From: Alphaproteobacteria bacterium
GTDB taxonomy: Bacteria; Pseudomonadota; Alphaproteobacteria; Sphingomonadales; Kordiimonadaceae
Direction: 5' to 3'
NCBI GenBank assembly: GCA_013372975.1
Contig: JABXIS010000011.1
Location: 186,001-250,000 of the forward strand
Length of the DNA stretch: 64,000 bases
Both the position numbers and the translations under genes were made by a program. Of this stretch, positions 28,458 through 37,143 are shown in pieces (the stretch's first letter is position 1; each line of letters starts with the position of its first letter). The notes under the pieces are model-generated. The model saw nothing but the letters and a program-made list of their open reading frames with translations. It was not told where the DNA came from and searched no databases.

Positions 28458-28883
28458 ATGAAACAGATCAAGGGTTTGATGTTGGGCGCGATGATGGCCG
28501 TGGGTGCTGCGGGTATCGGCATGACTGGTTCGGTAGCAGATGATAGTGTGCCGGAACCAGCCGTAAATCCATCACTTCCCAATGGTGAAATGATTGGCGA
28601 TATTGTTATGCCGGCAGGTTCATCCATGGACTCGAAAGAGTCTATCATCCTCGGTAATGGAGCCAACGCGTACGGCAAGATTGTCGCCCAGATGAAGGCC
28701 AAGCAACATCTTGTCATGGCGTTTTACAAAGAGAATATGCCATCTCAAGGCTGGGGGCTGATCAGCGAAATTCAGGATGATGATATTATCCTGACTTTCC
28801 AGAAGCCAACCCGCGTTGCTGTTATTCAGATTGAACGTGGTCGTGCAGTGGACCTGACCATCACGGTAACGCCGCGGAATTAG
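28458..28883 (+). CDS. Small exported protein of unknown function
   Basis: 141 aa with an N-terminal signal peptide (basic MKQIK, a Gly/Ala/Met-rich core, likely cut after GSVA). The mature part starts with a Pro-rich linker and then a compact alpha/beta segment (HLVMAFYKENMPSQGWGLI, DIILTFQKPTRVAVIQI). A helix with FYKENMPSQGW followed by beta strands recalls small periplasmic/lipoprotein domains that measure a difference in residue conformers, but I cannot name it. A GGGAGGG ribosome site precedes the ATG. It is followed after 34 bp by the HExxH protein gene, so they are likely one operon. Confidence 0.8.
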   Translation: MKQIKGLMLGAMMAVGAAGIGMTGSVADDSVPEPAVNPSLPNGEMIGDIVMPAGSSMDSKESIILGNGANAYGKIVAQMKAKQHLVMAFYKENMPSQGWGLISEIQDDDIILTFQKPTRVAVIQIERGRAVDLTITVTPRN

Positions 28884-28917
28884 GATCTGCGGCCAAGAAT
28901 TCGGAAAGGACAGGGTA

Positions 28918-29946
28918 ATGAAATTTCTGGTTTTTTCCCTGTCCTTTTTTTTGTGCAGCATGCCGGTGTTGGCTGCCGCGCGCGTAACAGTAGATGCGGA
29001 CTTCGCCAAGCAGGTGCTTTCCGAGGTTTGTACGCGCCAGAATATTGACGAAGAAGCAATACGGAATGATCCAGCCGTAACCGGGATGCTTAAGCATTTC
29101 TCGCAGTTTCGCGACTATTTCACGATGGAGGCTTACCTGTCTGCGCGGCAGGACGCAGCCAATTGCGTGGTGCCGGAAAAGGACTTTTTCAGGTTTGCCG
29201 GGGTCCTTGAGGATCGGGAAAAACTTAGCGCCATAGTATATGAAATGGCATCAGGACAGGGCGAGCACTCAACCACAATAACAGAAATGTTGGCGCCTTA
29301 TGCACCGGCAGGCCTTTCCTATGAAGGCCGGGCTGTCTTGGTTGTGGGTTCACCTTCCTGCGGAGGGTGGTCTCGTGGATCAACTTTTTTTGTCGACCTA
29401 CCCTGTATAAGTGGTGATCCGGAAGGCCTTAAATATCTCATTGCTCATGAAAGCTATCATGGCATGCAGGAGATGTTCATGCGGGAATCTTCCTCTGCTT
29501 CGCCTGTTTTGAAACTGTTGGGGGAAGTGATGAGGGAGGGCACGGCAACTGCAATCGCTGATTTCTCCAAAATTGAAAATCCGGGTAGTTATACCCGGCT
29601 TAGTCAACGTGTGATCGAAGTAAACGCCCGGCGCCAAGCTTCGAACTTTGCCCTTCTTGATATGGCGGTGCAATACGCACAAACCCAGGAAGAAGGATAT
29701 GATGCGGCCAATGGTGTTGGGCTGTCGGGGGCCTATGATTCACCCTTCTATTATGTTGGCGTAGTGATGACGCGCGCAATCGAGAGCGCCTCTGGCAGGC
29801 AAGTCTTGCTCGCGCTACTGAAAGAATCGCCGCAGAAGTTTTTCAACCATTATCTGGCATTAACTGCCAGGGACGACAGTTTACCCAAGCTAGGGCCAGT
29901 TTTGTCGGAATGGTTATCTGAAAGTGAGACAGCAAGTCCGGATTAA
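28918..29946 (+). CDS. Exported HExxH putative zinc metallopeptidase
   Basis: 342 aa with a clear signal peptide (MKFLVFSLSFFLCSMPVLA). A zinc-peptidase motif HESYH occurs at about residues 177-181, inside LIAHESYHGMQ, and a possible third ligand in REGTATAIADF near residue 207. That is the gluzincin arrangement HExxH-E about 25-30 residues apart. CGGWSRGSTFFVDLPC lies just before it and could form a disulfide. I do not recognise the family. It likely acts in the periplasm or outside, together with the small exported protein encoded just upstream. Confidence 0.78.
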   Translation: MKFLVFSLSFFLCSMPVLAAARVTVDADFAKQVLSEVCTRQNIDEEAIRNDPAVTGMLKHFSQFRDYFTMEAYLSARQDAANCVVPEKDFFRFAGVLEDREKLSAIVYEMASGQGEHSTTITEMLAPYAPAGLSYEGRAVLVVGSPSCGGWSRGSTFFVDLPCISGDPEGLKYLIAHESYHGMQEMFMRESSSASPVLKLLGEVMREGTATAIADFSKIENPGSYTRLSQRVIEVNARRQASNFALLDMAVQYAQTQEEGYDAANGVGLSGAYDSPFYYVGVVMTRAIESASGRQVLLALLKESPQKFFNHYLALTARDDSLPKLGPVLSEWLSESETASPD

Positions 29947-29964
29947 GGAAATGGCAGTGCTTGA

Positions 29965-30384
29965 TCAAATGCGCCTAGATGGCACCCAGCAATAGCCGTC
30001 AGGGTCGAGGATATAGCACTCCCTGAGGCCATGTGGGCGATCAAGGCTTTTACGGAGCACGGTATAGCCGTGCTCTATTGCTTTGGCTTCTGCGTTATCC
30101 GGGTCAACCTCAAAAAGACGGAGTTCCACTCCTGCACCGCGTACGCCGGCTTCCGGTATCAGAGAGGGCAGGGGGTGATCCCCATAAGTGGGATCAGAAT
30201 GTAGCTGAAAAAACTGGTTGCCAGACCGCAACAGCGCAAAGTCACTGTCTGCTCGAATTTCCGTGAAACCCAGCACGGTGGTCAGGAATTCGACGCCGGC
30301 CCGTGTCCGGCGTACCAGCAGATTTACCCCAAACCCTTCAAGGGTATGGCCAACTTCGGGTCCGCTGGCGTCTTTCAGGTCCAT
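29965..30384 (-). CDS. VOC-fold (glyoxalase/bleomycin-resistance) protein
   Basis: 139 aa with the vicinal-oxygen-chelate layout: GVNLLVRRTRAGVEFLTTVLGF at the start, then a repeat half ending with LRECYILDPDGYCWVP. The usual metal ligands are His, Glu and His/Glu; the C-terminal DPDGY is typical of the glyoxalase group. It is the last gene behind glmU-glmS with an 8-bp gap. Substrate unknown. Confidence 0.82.
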   Translation of the reverse strand: MDLKDASGPEVGHTLEGFGVNLLVRRTRAGVEFLTTVLGFTEIRADSDFALLRSGNQFFQLHSDPTYGDHPLPSLIPEAGVRGAGVELRLFEVDPDNAEAKAIEHGYTVLRKSLDRPHGLRECYILDPDGYCWVPSRRI

Positions 30385-30392
30385 TGAAGTGC

Positions 30393-32210
30393 CTATTCCA
30401 CTGTCACTGATTTTGCCAGATTGCGTGGCTGGTCTACATCCGTACCCTTTTCAACCGCCGCATAATAGGCCAGCAATTGGACAGGGATTGCATACAGTAT
30501 TGGCGTTACCAGTTCACCTGCTGAGGGCATGGAAAGGTGGGCATACATGCCTTCGGCTTCCTTTTCAGCGCCGTCCGACAGCAAAATCACCTTGCCTTGG
30601 CGCGCCATGATCTCCTGAAGGTTTGAAACGGTTTTGTCGATCAGGTCATCCTCGGGCGCAATACCAATCACCGGTACATTTTCATCAATCAAGGCAATCG
30701 GGCCGTGCTTCAATTCTCCCGCTGCATATCCCTCTGCATGGATATAGCTAATCTCCTTGAGCTTGAGTGCTCCTTCCATGGCAATGGGGAAATGGATGCC
30801 CCGGCCTACAAACAGCACATCGCGCGCGTGTGCAATGGAGCGGGCAATCTTGGCAATATCCTCGTCATGATGCAGGACTTGCGCCATCAGTTTTGGCGTT
30901 GTCTCAAGTTCTTCGACGAAGGCCGCTTCCTGCGTTTCATCGATCTGGCCCTTCGCTGCAGCAAGATCAATTGCAAATGCTGCCAGCACACTTAACTGGC
31001 AGGTGAACGCCTTGGTGCTTGCCACCCCAATCTCGGCCCCGGCATGAATTGGTAACACCACATCGGCTTCTCGCGCCATTGTGGAGCCCATTACATTCAC
31101 AAGCGCTGCAACACGCTGTCCGGCGGCTTTGGCGTGCCTGAGGGCTGCCAGCGTGTCGGCCGTTTCACCAGATTGGGAAATGAAGATCGCAAGCCCGCCG
31201 TGCATATACACAGGTTCGCGGTACCGGAACTCTGATGCGATATCAACCTCGGCAGGTACGCGCGCCAACTTCTCGATCCAGTAGCGCGCTACCTGTGCTG
31301 CATAGAAGCTGGTGCCGCAGGCAACAAGCGTAACTTTGGGAACTGTCGCCAATTCAAACGGCATCTGTGGCAAGCGCACCTTGCCCGCGTTTGGATCAAG
31401 GTATCGCCCAAGCGCTTGGGCAACCACAGTCGGCTGCTCGAAAATCTCTTTCTGCATGAAGTGGCGGTGATTGCCTTTGTCCACCATGGTTGCAGCAACC
31501 TGGCTTATTGTTGTCGGGCGTTCAACCGGGTTGCCTGCGGGGTCAAATACCTGGACTTTTGCATGGGTCAGTTCTGCCCAATCGCCTTCTTCCAGATAGA
31601 TGAGGCGGTTCGAGAGGCTGGCAAGTGCCATTGCGTCCGAACCCAGATAATTCTCTCCTTCGCCGAAACCAACCACCAGCGGGCTGCCTTCGCGGGCGCC
31701 AAACATCAAATCGTCTTCGCCACTGATCAACACACACAAGGCAAAGGCCCCCACAAGGCGCGTGAGTGTTTTATGGAAGGCATCACGAGGGGGCATGCCT
31801 TCGTCCAGATAGCTGGTCAGCAGGCGGGCAACCACTTCTGTATCTGTTTCCCCTTCAAAGGTGATGCCCTTGCCGAGCAACTCCTCTTTAAGCGGGCGGA
31901 AGTTTTCGATGATGCCATTGTGTACGATGGCCACCCGGTGGGTCATATGCGGGTGGGCATTGGCTTCGGTGGGTTCGCCGTGGGTGGCCCAGCGTGTATG
32001 TCCAATGCCGCTATTGCCGGACAGGGCTGATGCTTTTAGCGCATCTTCAAGGGCGCCAAGTTTCCCAGGTGCGCGGCGCCTGTCCAGCTTTCCGTCTTCG
32101 ATTGTGGCGATGCCCGCGCTATCGTAACCACGATACTCAAGGCGCTTCAGGCTTTCCAGAATACGCGGAGTGGCAGGGCTTGTGCCCAAAATTCCAACAA
32201 TGCCACACAT
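30393..32210 (-). CDS. glmS: Glutamine-fructose-6-phosphate aminotransferase (isomerizing)
   Basis: Makes glucosamine-6-P from fructose-6-P and glutamine, the entry to UDP-GlcNAc. MCGIVGILG gives the N-terminal Cys nucleophile; GHTRWATHG is the glutaminase core. Two SIS domains follow (VACGTSFYAAQVARYW, FISQSGETADTLAAL; FVGRGIHFPIAMEGALKLKE), and the end DQPRNLAKSVTVE is invariant. 605 aa is full length. It starts 3 bp after glmU. No glmS-ribozyme-like structure is expected or seen, since the gene follows glmU directly. Confidence 0.96.
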   Translation of the reverse strand: MCGIVGILGTSPATPRILESLKRLEYRGYDSAGIATIEDGKLDRRRAPGKLGALEDALKASALSGNSGIGHTRWATHGEPTEANAHPHMTHRVAIVHNGIIENFRPLKEELLGKGITFEGETDTEVVARLLTSYLDEGMPPRDAFHKTLTRLVGAFALCVLISGEDDLMFGAREGSPLVVGFGEGENYLGSDAMALASLSNRLIYLEEGDWAELTHAKVQVFDPAGNPVERPTTISQVAATMVDKGNHRHFMQKEIFEQPTVVAQALGRYLDPNAGKVRLPQMPFELATVPKVTLVACGTSFYAAQVARYWIEKLARVPAEVDIASEFRYREPVYMHGGLAIFISQSGETADTLAALRHAKAAGQRVAALVNVMGSTMAREADVVLPIHAGAEIGVASTKAFTCQLSVLAAFAIDLAAAKGQIDETQEAAFVEELETTPKLMAQVLHHDEDIAKIARSIAHARDVLFVGRGIHFPIAMEGALKLKEISYIHAEGYAAGELKHGPIALIDENVPVIGIAPEDDLIDKTVSNLQEIMARQGKVILLSDGAEKEAEGMYAHLSMPSAGELVTPILYAIPVQLLAYYAAVEKGTDVDQPRNLAKSVTVE

Positions 32211-32213
32211 GCC

Positions 32214-33578
32214 CTAAGACCCCTTCTTTTTCATTGCTGCCTTTTTGGCGCTTTGTTCTTCACGGAATTTGGCAGCGAAGCCAGCCTTGCCGAGCTGTTT
32301 GCCTCTCGCTACAGCCAGCGCGTCTGCTTCCACATCTTTGGTAATGACACTACCGGCACCAACCAGCGCGCCATCCCCCACCATTACGGGCGCCACAAGT
32401 GAGGTGTTAGACCCAATAAAGGCGCCAGCACCAATGGTGGTCTGGAACTTGAGGAAACCGTCATAGTTACAGGTAATTGTGCCTGCACCAATATTGGCAT
32501 CCGCACCGATGGTCGCGTCCCCGATATAACTCAGATGACTTACTTTCACACCTGCGTCCAGCTTGGCTTTCTTGATTTCAACGAAGTTGCCAATCTTGGC
32601 TCCTTCGCCAATATCTGCAGCCGGGCGCAGCCTTGCGAACGGTCCGATGGTTGCGCCTTTGCGCACCTTGGCACCTTCAATGTGGCTGTAGGCCTTGATT
32701 GTAACGCCATCTTCGATCGTTGCGCCGGGCCCGAAAAAGACTCCTGGCTCTATGGTGACATCGGTGCCAAGGATGGTGTCGTAGCTGAAATAAACGGTAG
32801 TGGGATCAACCAGCGTAACACCCGCCTCCATGGCTTCGCATCGTTTGCGGGTTTGAAAGCAAGCTTCAGCGTAAGCCAGATCAGCCCGGCTGTTGACACC
32901 AAGAACATCTTCTTCTGCTGCTTCGACGACAAGTGCCTTGCGCCCGTTCGCGCGCGCCACAGCAACAAGGTCCGTAAGGTAATATTCACCGGCGGCGTTA
33001 TCGTTGGAAAGCTGATCCAGCCAGCCAAAAAGGCTCTGGCCATCCACCAGCATCATGCCGCTGTTGCATAGATCGATCGCCCGTTCTTCTTCAGATGCGT
33101 CCTTGTATTCTGCTATGCGCTCCAGCTCTCCAGCCCAATTTACGACGAGGCGGCCATATCTGGCCGGGTCATTGGGGCGAAAACCCAGTACAACAAGGCC
33201 TGTATCGTCTGATACATGGCGCATATCAATCATCGCCTGCATAACGCTTGTCGGGATGAAGGGGACGTCACCGTAAAGGACAATTACATCGCCCGTGTGA
33301 TCCTTGAGGACATCGCGCGCCATCATCACTGCGTGGCCGGTGCCCAACTGTTCATCCTGTGTGACCAGATCACAGCCCTGCGCCGCTGCGACAACTTGCT
33401 CGCGCTCTGCGCCAACCACAACAATGGTTTTGTCAGTGCCCAGTTCCTGCACGCTTTCCAGCAGATGGTGCAGCATGGGGCGCCCGCCAACAGGGTGTAA
33501 CACCTTGTGCAGTTTGGACTTCATTCTCGTGCCCTTGCCAGCGGCAAGGATAATGGCAGCTAAATTGTTATTCGGCAT
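32214..33578 (-). CDS. glmU: Bifunctional UDP-GlcNAc pyrophosphorylase / glucosamine-1-P acetyltransferase
   Basis: The N-terminal uridylyltransferase has AIILAAGKGTRMKSKLHKVL and VVLYGDVPF-like IVLYGDVPFI. The C-terminal left-handed beta-helix has hexapeptide repeats from about residue 250 (GVFFGPGATIEDGVTI, GAKIGNFVEIKKA) and the acetyltransferase core HLSYIGDATIGADANIGAG. 454 aa is full length. First gene of glmU-glmS-VOC; it delivers UDP-GlcNAc for peptidoglycan, LPS and the nearby glycan genes. Confidence 0.96.
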   Translation of the reverse strand: MPNNNLAAIILAAGKGTRMKSKLHKVLHPVGGRPMLHHLLESVQELGTDKTIVVVGAEREQVVAAAQGCDLVTQDEQLGTGHAVMMARDVLKDHTGDVIVLYGDVPFIPTSVMQAMIDMRHVSDDTGLVVLGFRPNDPARYGRLVVNWAGELERIAEYKDASEEERAIDLCNSGMMLVDGQSLFGWLDQLSNDNAAGEYYLTDLVAVARANGRKALVVEAAEEDVLGVNSRADLAYAEACFQTRKRCEAMEAGVTLVDPTTVYFSYDTILGTDVTIEPGVFFGPGATIEDGVTIKAYSHIEGAKVRKGATIGPFARLRPAADIGEGAKIGNFVEIKKAKLDAGVKVSHLSYIGDATIGADANIGAGTITCNYDGFLKFQTTIGAGAFIGSNTSLVAPVMVGDGALVGAGSVITKDVEADALAVARGKQLGKAGFAAKFREEQSAKKAAMKKKGS

Positions 33579-33683
33579 AGAAAAAACATCCCCCTGATGC
33601 CTGTTTTCGGCAGCATAACGGTCTTGCGCAGAATTCTAAACAGAAATTGGGCGTTGTCATGATTTTGGTGGCGGAATGCTGGG

Positions 33684-34709
33684 CTAGTCCAGCATTTCCC
33701 TGGCATCAATCAAGTGCCAGCTGGCGCGGCTATTTTTGCTTTCGGCTAATTTATCTTTATGACGCCAGAAGCGGTGAAGGATCTTATGCTCAAGCCGCAT
33801 GCGGGCCTTCAAACCAAACCCGGGAACCATGGAAAACGGATTATGGCGGCTGTAGGCCCAAACCTCCAGCCTGTTCGCGCCATCTTCGGCCTGCCCGCGC
33901 CCATGAAAACCGTTGGTGTTGGCAATTACCAATGTTCCGGCCTTGGCGGTCAGTCCTTCGGGCGCTGGCAAGCCCATGGCGGCAAGGTCATTTGCATCAG
34001 CTCGAAACGAACCCTTTTCAGAGTATCCGTCTCCGATACTGGCGGCTACACGCGATCGCGCATACTCCCACTTGAGCCGCCGCCATGTGAGACGGTTTGA
34101 TCCCCGAACATAGGTGAATGGGCCGTCCTCCATATGCACATCTTCAAGGAATAACCAAGCTTTGATGGTTGGGTGGAATGTGTCAGCGTGCATGGTTTTT
34201 TGCGGGTCTGTCTTGCCCTCCCGAAAGCCATTGCGAATGCGCTGTATATATAGCATGGGGCGAATTGCCGATGCCCCACAATAGGCCAGGAAATTCAGGA
34301 ACTTGCTATTGTCCTGAAAGTCCGAAAGCGTTGCACGGCCGGCCAGTGCAGTGTCATCCAAAAGGATACGCTGTGTTGCAGTGTTGCCCTGTGTCATTTG
34401 TCGGGCATCGCCTGCGTATGTTTGTATCTCGTCTTTTATCTGGCGCAGTGTTTCGGCATCCAGGAAGTCGGGAAGGATGCAAAAGCCATTTTCATGAAAT
34501 TCTGTTCGCAATTCCCTGGGCATTTTGTGGGCCAGCAGTGCCCATCGGAAATGTGCCGTTGCCCGCGCCAGCAGCAACCGAACGATATGAAGGCCCAGAG
34601 TGTTCAGAGTTCGGGAGCCAATGATCGGGTTGCCTTTGAAGGACTTAGCCTGCGTGCCAAGAGCGATCAGCCAAATTGGCCACATATGTATTTTCAAAAA
34701 CCTTGGCAT
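33684..34709 (-). CDS. Phytanoyl-CoA dioxygenase (PhyH)-like oxygenase
   Basis: 341 aa. The iron HxD is in MHADTFHPTIKAW, followed by FLEDVHMEDGPFTYVRGSNRLT, a hallmark of the PhyH family. The distal His is in ANTNGFHGRGQ, with the 2-oxoglutarate Arg in ANRLEVWAYSRHNP. The first 60 residues contain a hydrophobic stretch (MWPIWLIALG) and are not conserved in the family. The substrate cannot be predicted. It stands alone between glmU and the sensor kinase. Confidence 0.83.
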   Translation of the reverse strand: MPRFLKIHMWPIWLIALGTQAKSFKGNPIIGSRTLNTLGLHIVRLLLARATAHFRWALLAHKMPRELRTEFHENGFCILPDFLDAETLRQIKDEIQTYAGDARQMTQGNTATQRILLDDTALAGRATLSDFQDNSKFLNFLAYCGASAIRPMLYIQRIRNGFREGKTDPQKTMHADTFHPTIKAWLFLEDVHMEDGPFTYVRGSNRLTWRRLKWEYARSRVAASIGDGYSEKGSFRADANDLAAMGLPAPEGLTAKAGTLVIANTNGFHGRGQAEDGANRLEVWAYSRHNPFSMVPGFGLKARMRLEHKILHRFWRHKDKLAESKNSRASWHLIDAREMLD

Positions 34710-34850
34710 GGGTCAGTCTTTCCCGGTGGCGTAATACTCCGCCCGGTTTAGCGTTCATTGGCTGGCGATATCAACGGCAAATTGTCCGATTTCGATGAAG
34801 GTCAGGTTTTTATCATCCTGCAATTGCCATTACCTATTGTGTCCCGGGGT

Positions 34851-34876
34851 TTGCCAAGCAAATATAATAATATAAT
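34851..34876 (+). promoter_or_regulatory. Possible promoter with twin TATAAT hexamers
   Basis: Perfect TATAAT hexamers at 34863-34868 and 34871-34876 follow TTGCCA (34851-34856). The 14-bp spacing to the second hexamer is short, so the -35 assignment is weak. The -10 sequence itself is consensus and lies 79 bp upstream of the kinase start. Confidence 0.3.
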
Positions 34877-34954
34877 TTAGGGGCAACTTTCCGACGCTAA
34901 GGGGATGGGCCGGGAATTGATGATTATTTTGCCACAACTGCTCGAGGCTGAATT

Positions 34955-35947
34955 TTGGGGATAGTTCACGCAGATCTGTTGATCTTTATCGGGATCACTT
35001 TGGTGCCTGTGTTTTTGCTTGCAAAAGTGCGGCGATTCAGAGGGCTTGATCGTGGTTTGAAGCTTATCCTTGTGGGCACCGCTATTCTGAGCGTAGCGTC
35101 CCTGATTGATTATCTTGAGGAAACCTCTTTAAAACCCGTTCTCGATGCTATGGCTAGCAAGGACGATTGGAATCTGGCACTGGCCATTCTAGGATATGTC
35201 CCGGGAATTTTCCTTATGGGGCTGGGGATGTCTCGCTGGTTCAGCGTATCTCTTTTGTGGGAAGAAGAGGTCAAGCGCAGGAAAAAGGCCGAAGCTGATC
35301 TGCTGGAGCGCACAGCGCAGTTGCAGGATGCCCTTGCGGAAGCTGAGCGAGCCAATCGTGCCAAGACAGACTTTCTCGCCAAAATGAGCCATGAGCTAAG
35401 AACCCCCCTGAATGCGATCATTGGGTTCTCCGAGGTGATGAACCTTCAGATGTTCGGGAGGCTTGGTGAAACAAGGTATGAGGAATACAGCCACCTAATA
35501 CACCGAAGCGGCAAACTTCTTCTGGATATCATCAGTGACATCCTTGATCTGGCGAAAGTGGAAGCAGGCAAGCTCGAGCTGGACGAGGAAGAATTCTGCC
35601 TTGGGGCGTTGATGGAAGACTGTGTGCCGATTGTTGAGTTCAATGCCCGCGAAAAAGGTTTGGAAATCACACAGGAGATAAAAACCGGCCTGCCATTGTT
35701 CGCGGACAGGCGCATCGTTAAGCAAATGATATTGAACCTTCTTTCGAACGCCATCAAATTCACACCGGCTGGCGGTACAATCTCTGTTGGATGTGGCGTT
35801 GCAGGCAGTGGTTGTTACCAGATAGCCGTGAGTGATACGGGCGAGGGCATGACGGAAGAGGAAATCACCATCGCGCTTGAGCCGTTCGGGCAGGTGGAAA
35901 GTGTGCTTACCCGTAGCCACGAAGGGACTGGCCTTGGCTTTCCCTAG
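34955..35947 (+). CDS. Sensor histidine kinase, C-terminally truncated by frameshift
   Basis: A membrane histidine kinase. Three hydrophobic segments lie within the first 100 residues, then a coiled-coil linker (RRKKAEADLLERTAQLQDAL), and HisKA with the phospho-accepting His (about 146) in FLAKMSHELRTPLNAIIGF. The HATPase domain has the N-box NLLSNAIKFTPAGG, G1 DTGEGM and the beginning of G2 in GTGLGF. The frame then stops at TAG 35945. Reading on in the frame starting at 35944 gives LVRTFIQLHGGDV and SSKGEGTEVRLTFP, exactly the missing end of the domain, up to TAG 36058. One base lost in the C/T/C run near 35938-35944 explains this. The TTG start is the best available. No response regulator is adjacent. 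Confidence 0.85.
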   Translation: MGIVHADLLIFIGITLVPVFLLAKVRRFRGLDRGLKLILVGTAILSVASLIDYLEETSLKPVLDAMASKDDWNLALAILGYVPGIFLMGLGMSRWFSVSLLWEEEVKRRKKAEADLLERTAQLQDALAEAERANRAKTDFLAKMSHELRTPLNAIIGFSEVMNLQMFGRLGETRYEEYSHLIHRSGKLLLDIISDILDLAKVEAGKLELDEEEFCLGALMEDCVPIVEFNAREKGLEITQEIKTGLPLFADRRIVKQMILNLLSNAIKFTPAGGTISVGCGVAGSGCYQIAVSDTGEGMTEEEITIALEPFGQVESVLTRSHEGTGLGFP

Positions 35948-36060
35948 TGCGTACCTTCATTCAGCTTCATGGAGGCGATGTTGCCGTCGACAGCAGCAAG
36001 GGAGAGGGCACCGAAGTGCGCCTTACATTCCCGGCGAAGCGCTGCCGGGGTGGCGTGTAG
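35944..36060 (+). pseudogene. Displaced C-terminal end of the histidine kinase
   Basis: 38 codons in the +2 frame relative to the kinase. They encode the final alpha/beta elements of the HATPase domain (LVRTFIQLHGG, then GEGTEVRLTFPAKR) and end at a TAG. They have no start or ribosome site of their own. They are the continuation of the upstream kinase after a single-base deletion, either real in this strain or a sequencing error. Confidence 0.8.
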
Positions 36061-36068
36061 CGCACTCG

Positions 36069-36962
36069 CTATTTTCCCAAGAGAATGCGACGTTCGCTAG
36101 CGATCAGCGTTGTGAGGAAAGTGCAGACCTGATCCATGTGAGGTTGTGGGCGTAGATCATCATGTACTACCAGCCACAGGTCCCGTAACACCGAAATCTC
36201 GCCCGGCAACACAGGGGTGAGGCCTTTCATCCGGTCTGCCAGGTAACAGGGCAGCAGCGCGATGCCCAGGCCCGCTTCGGCTGCATTTGCCTGGCCGGTC
36301 ACGCTGGTGGTGCGGAAAATCACATGCGGGTCTGATATCGCCTTGTCCAGCATCTGCAATTCTGGCACAGGCAAAAGATCATCCACATACCAGATGAAAT
36401 AATGATGTTGTAGATCACGCAGGCTGACGATCGGGGGATGTTGCTGCAAATAACTTGGAGCCGCATAGAGGCGGAGGCGGTATAACCCGGCCTTCTCGCT
36501 TGTGCTCCGGCCATGGCTGGGCTCGGCCAGTGTGATGGCCGCGTCTGCTTCTCGCCTCGAAAGGTTCAGTGATCGGGTCTCGGCAACCAGTTCAAGCGTG
36601 ATGCCGGGGTTGCGCTGGCGAAAGCTTGCGCAGTGGCGGGCCAGAAACTGGCTACCGAATGCCTCAGGCGTTGAAAGCCTGACAGTGCCCTGTGGGCCAG
36701 TGGATACGGGGGTGACCTCATCCATCAGGGCAACCGAGTTGGCTTCCATCTTCTCCGCGTAACTCAACAGCCGCCGGCCATCGCTGTTCAGCACATAGGC
36801 CCTGTTCACCCGGTCAAACAGTTTAACTTCAAGCGCTTCTTCAAGTGCCGAAATGCGCCGGGAAACGGTAGTATGATCCACACCTAGGCGGAGGGCAGCC
36901 GCCGCCAGTTTGCCTCTGCGCGCCAACTCCAGAAAATAGCGCATGTCGTTCCAGTCAAACAT
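36069..36962 (-). CDS. LysR-family transcriptional regulator
   Basis: 297 aa, the normal LTTR length. The winged HTH is at residues 3-62 (MRYFLELARRGKLAAAALRLGVDHTTVSRRISALEE in two helices), followed by the linker helix and a periplasmic-binding-like effector domain (TVRLSTPEAFGSQFLARH, AEAGLGIALLPCYLAD). It is transcribed divergently from mmsA, with palindromic TGCA sites between, so it is the likely regulator of valine catabolism. Confidence 0.9.
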   Translation of the reverse strand: MFDWNDMRYFLELARRGKLAAAALRLGVDHTTVSRRISALEEALEVKLFDRVNRAYVLNSDGRRLLSYAEKMEANSVALMDEVTPVSTGPQGTVRLSTPEAFGSQFLARHCASFRQRNPGITLELVAETRSLNLSRREADAAITLAEPSHGRSTSEKAGLYRLRLYAAPSYLQQHPPIVSLRDLQHHYFIWYVDDLLPVPELQMLDKAISDPHVIFRTTSVTGQANAAEAGLGIALLPCYLADRMKGLTPVLPGEISVLRDLWLVVHDDLRPQPHMDQVCTFLTTLIASERRILLGK

Positions 36963-36983
36963 CGAACCTGCTCACTTTTGGTA

Positions 36984-36999
36984 TGTGCATAATTGCACA
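36984..36999. promoter_or_regulatory. Inverted repeat TGTGCA-N4-TGCACA, candidate LysR site
   Basis: Perfect 6-bp arms around TAAT, 22 bp upstream of the LysR start. A further TGCA follows at 37008. Position and form suit an autoregulatory LysR site in the divergent LysR-mmsA promoter. Confidence 0.5.
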
Positions 37000-37027
37000 A
37001 ACTATAATGCAAAACTTCTCAGTGACG

Positions 37028-37039
37028 TGCAATATTGCA
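37028..37039. promoter_or_regulatory. Perfect palindrome TGCAATATTGCA, candidate LysR site
   Basis: A 12-bp perfect palindrome with the same TGCA half-sites as the repeat at 36984, 105 bp upstream of mmsA. The phasing of half-sites suggests one array bound by the divergent LysR protein. Confidence 0.5.
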
Positions 37040-37143
37040 TATTGTACCGTCCGGGTGATTTTGGGGCGGAGTCGCGGCCCACGACCTAACGAATGCCCGA
37101 TTTTCCGGGCGGTGGCCGCGTGTAACAATTTGGAGATTTACGC

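Noticed and set aside
30211-30400. glmS ribozyme or riboswitch upstream of glmS
   Set aside because: glmS starts 3 bp after glmU, leaving no leader; the region after its end is the VOC gene. Nothing resembling a ribozyme is present.
32535-33071. Plus-strand frame inside glmU
   Set aside because: Antisense to the hexapeptide-repeat region of glmU, whose repetitive codons keep other frames open.
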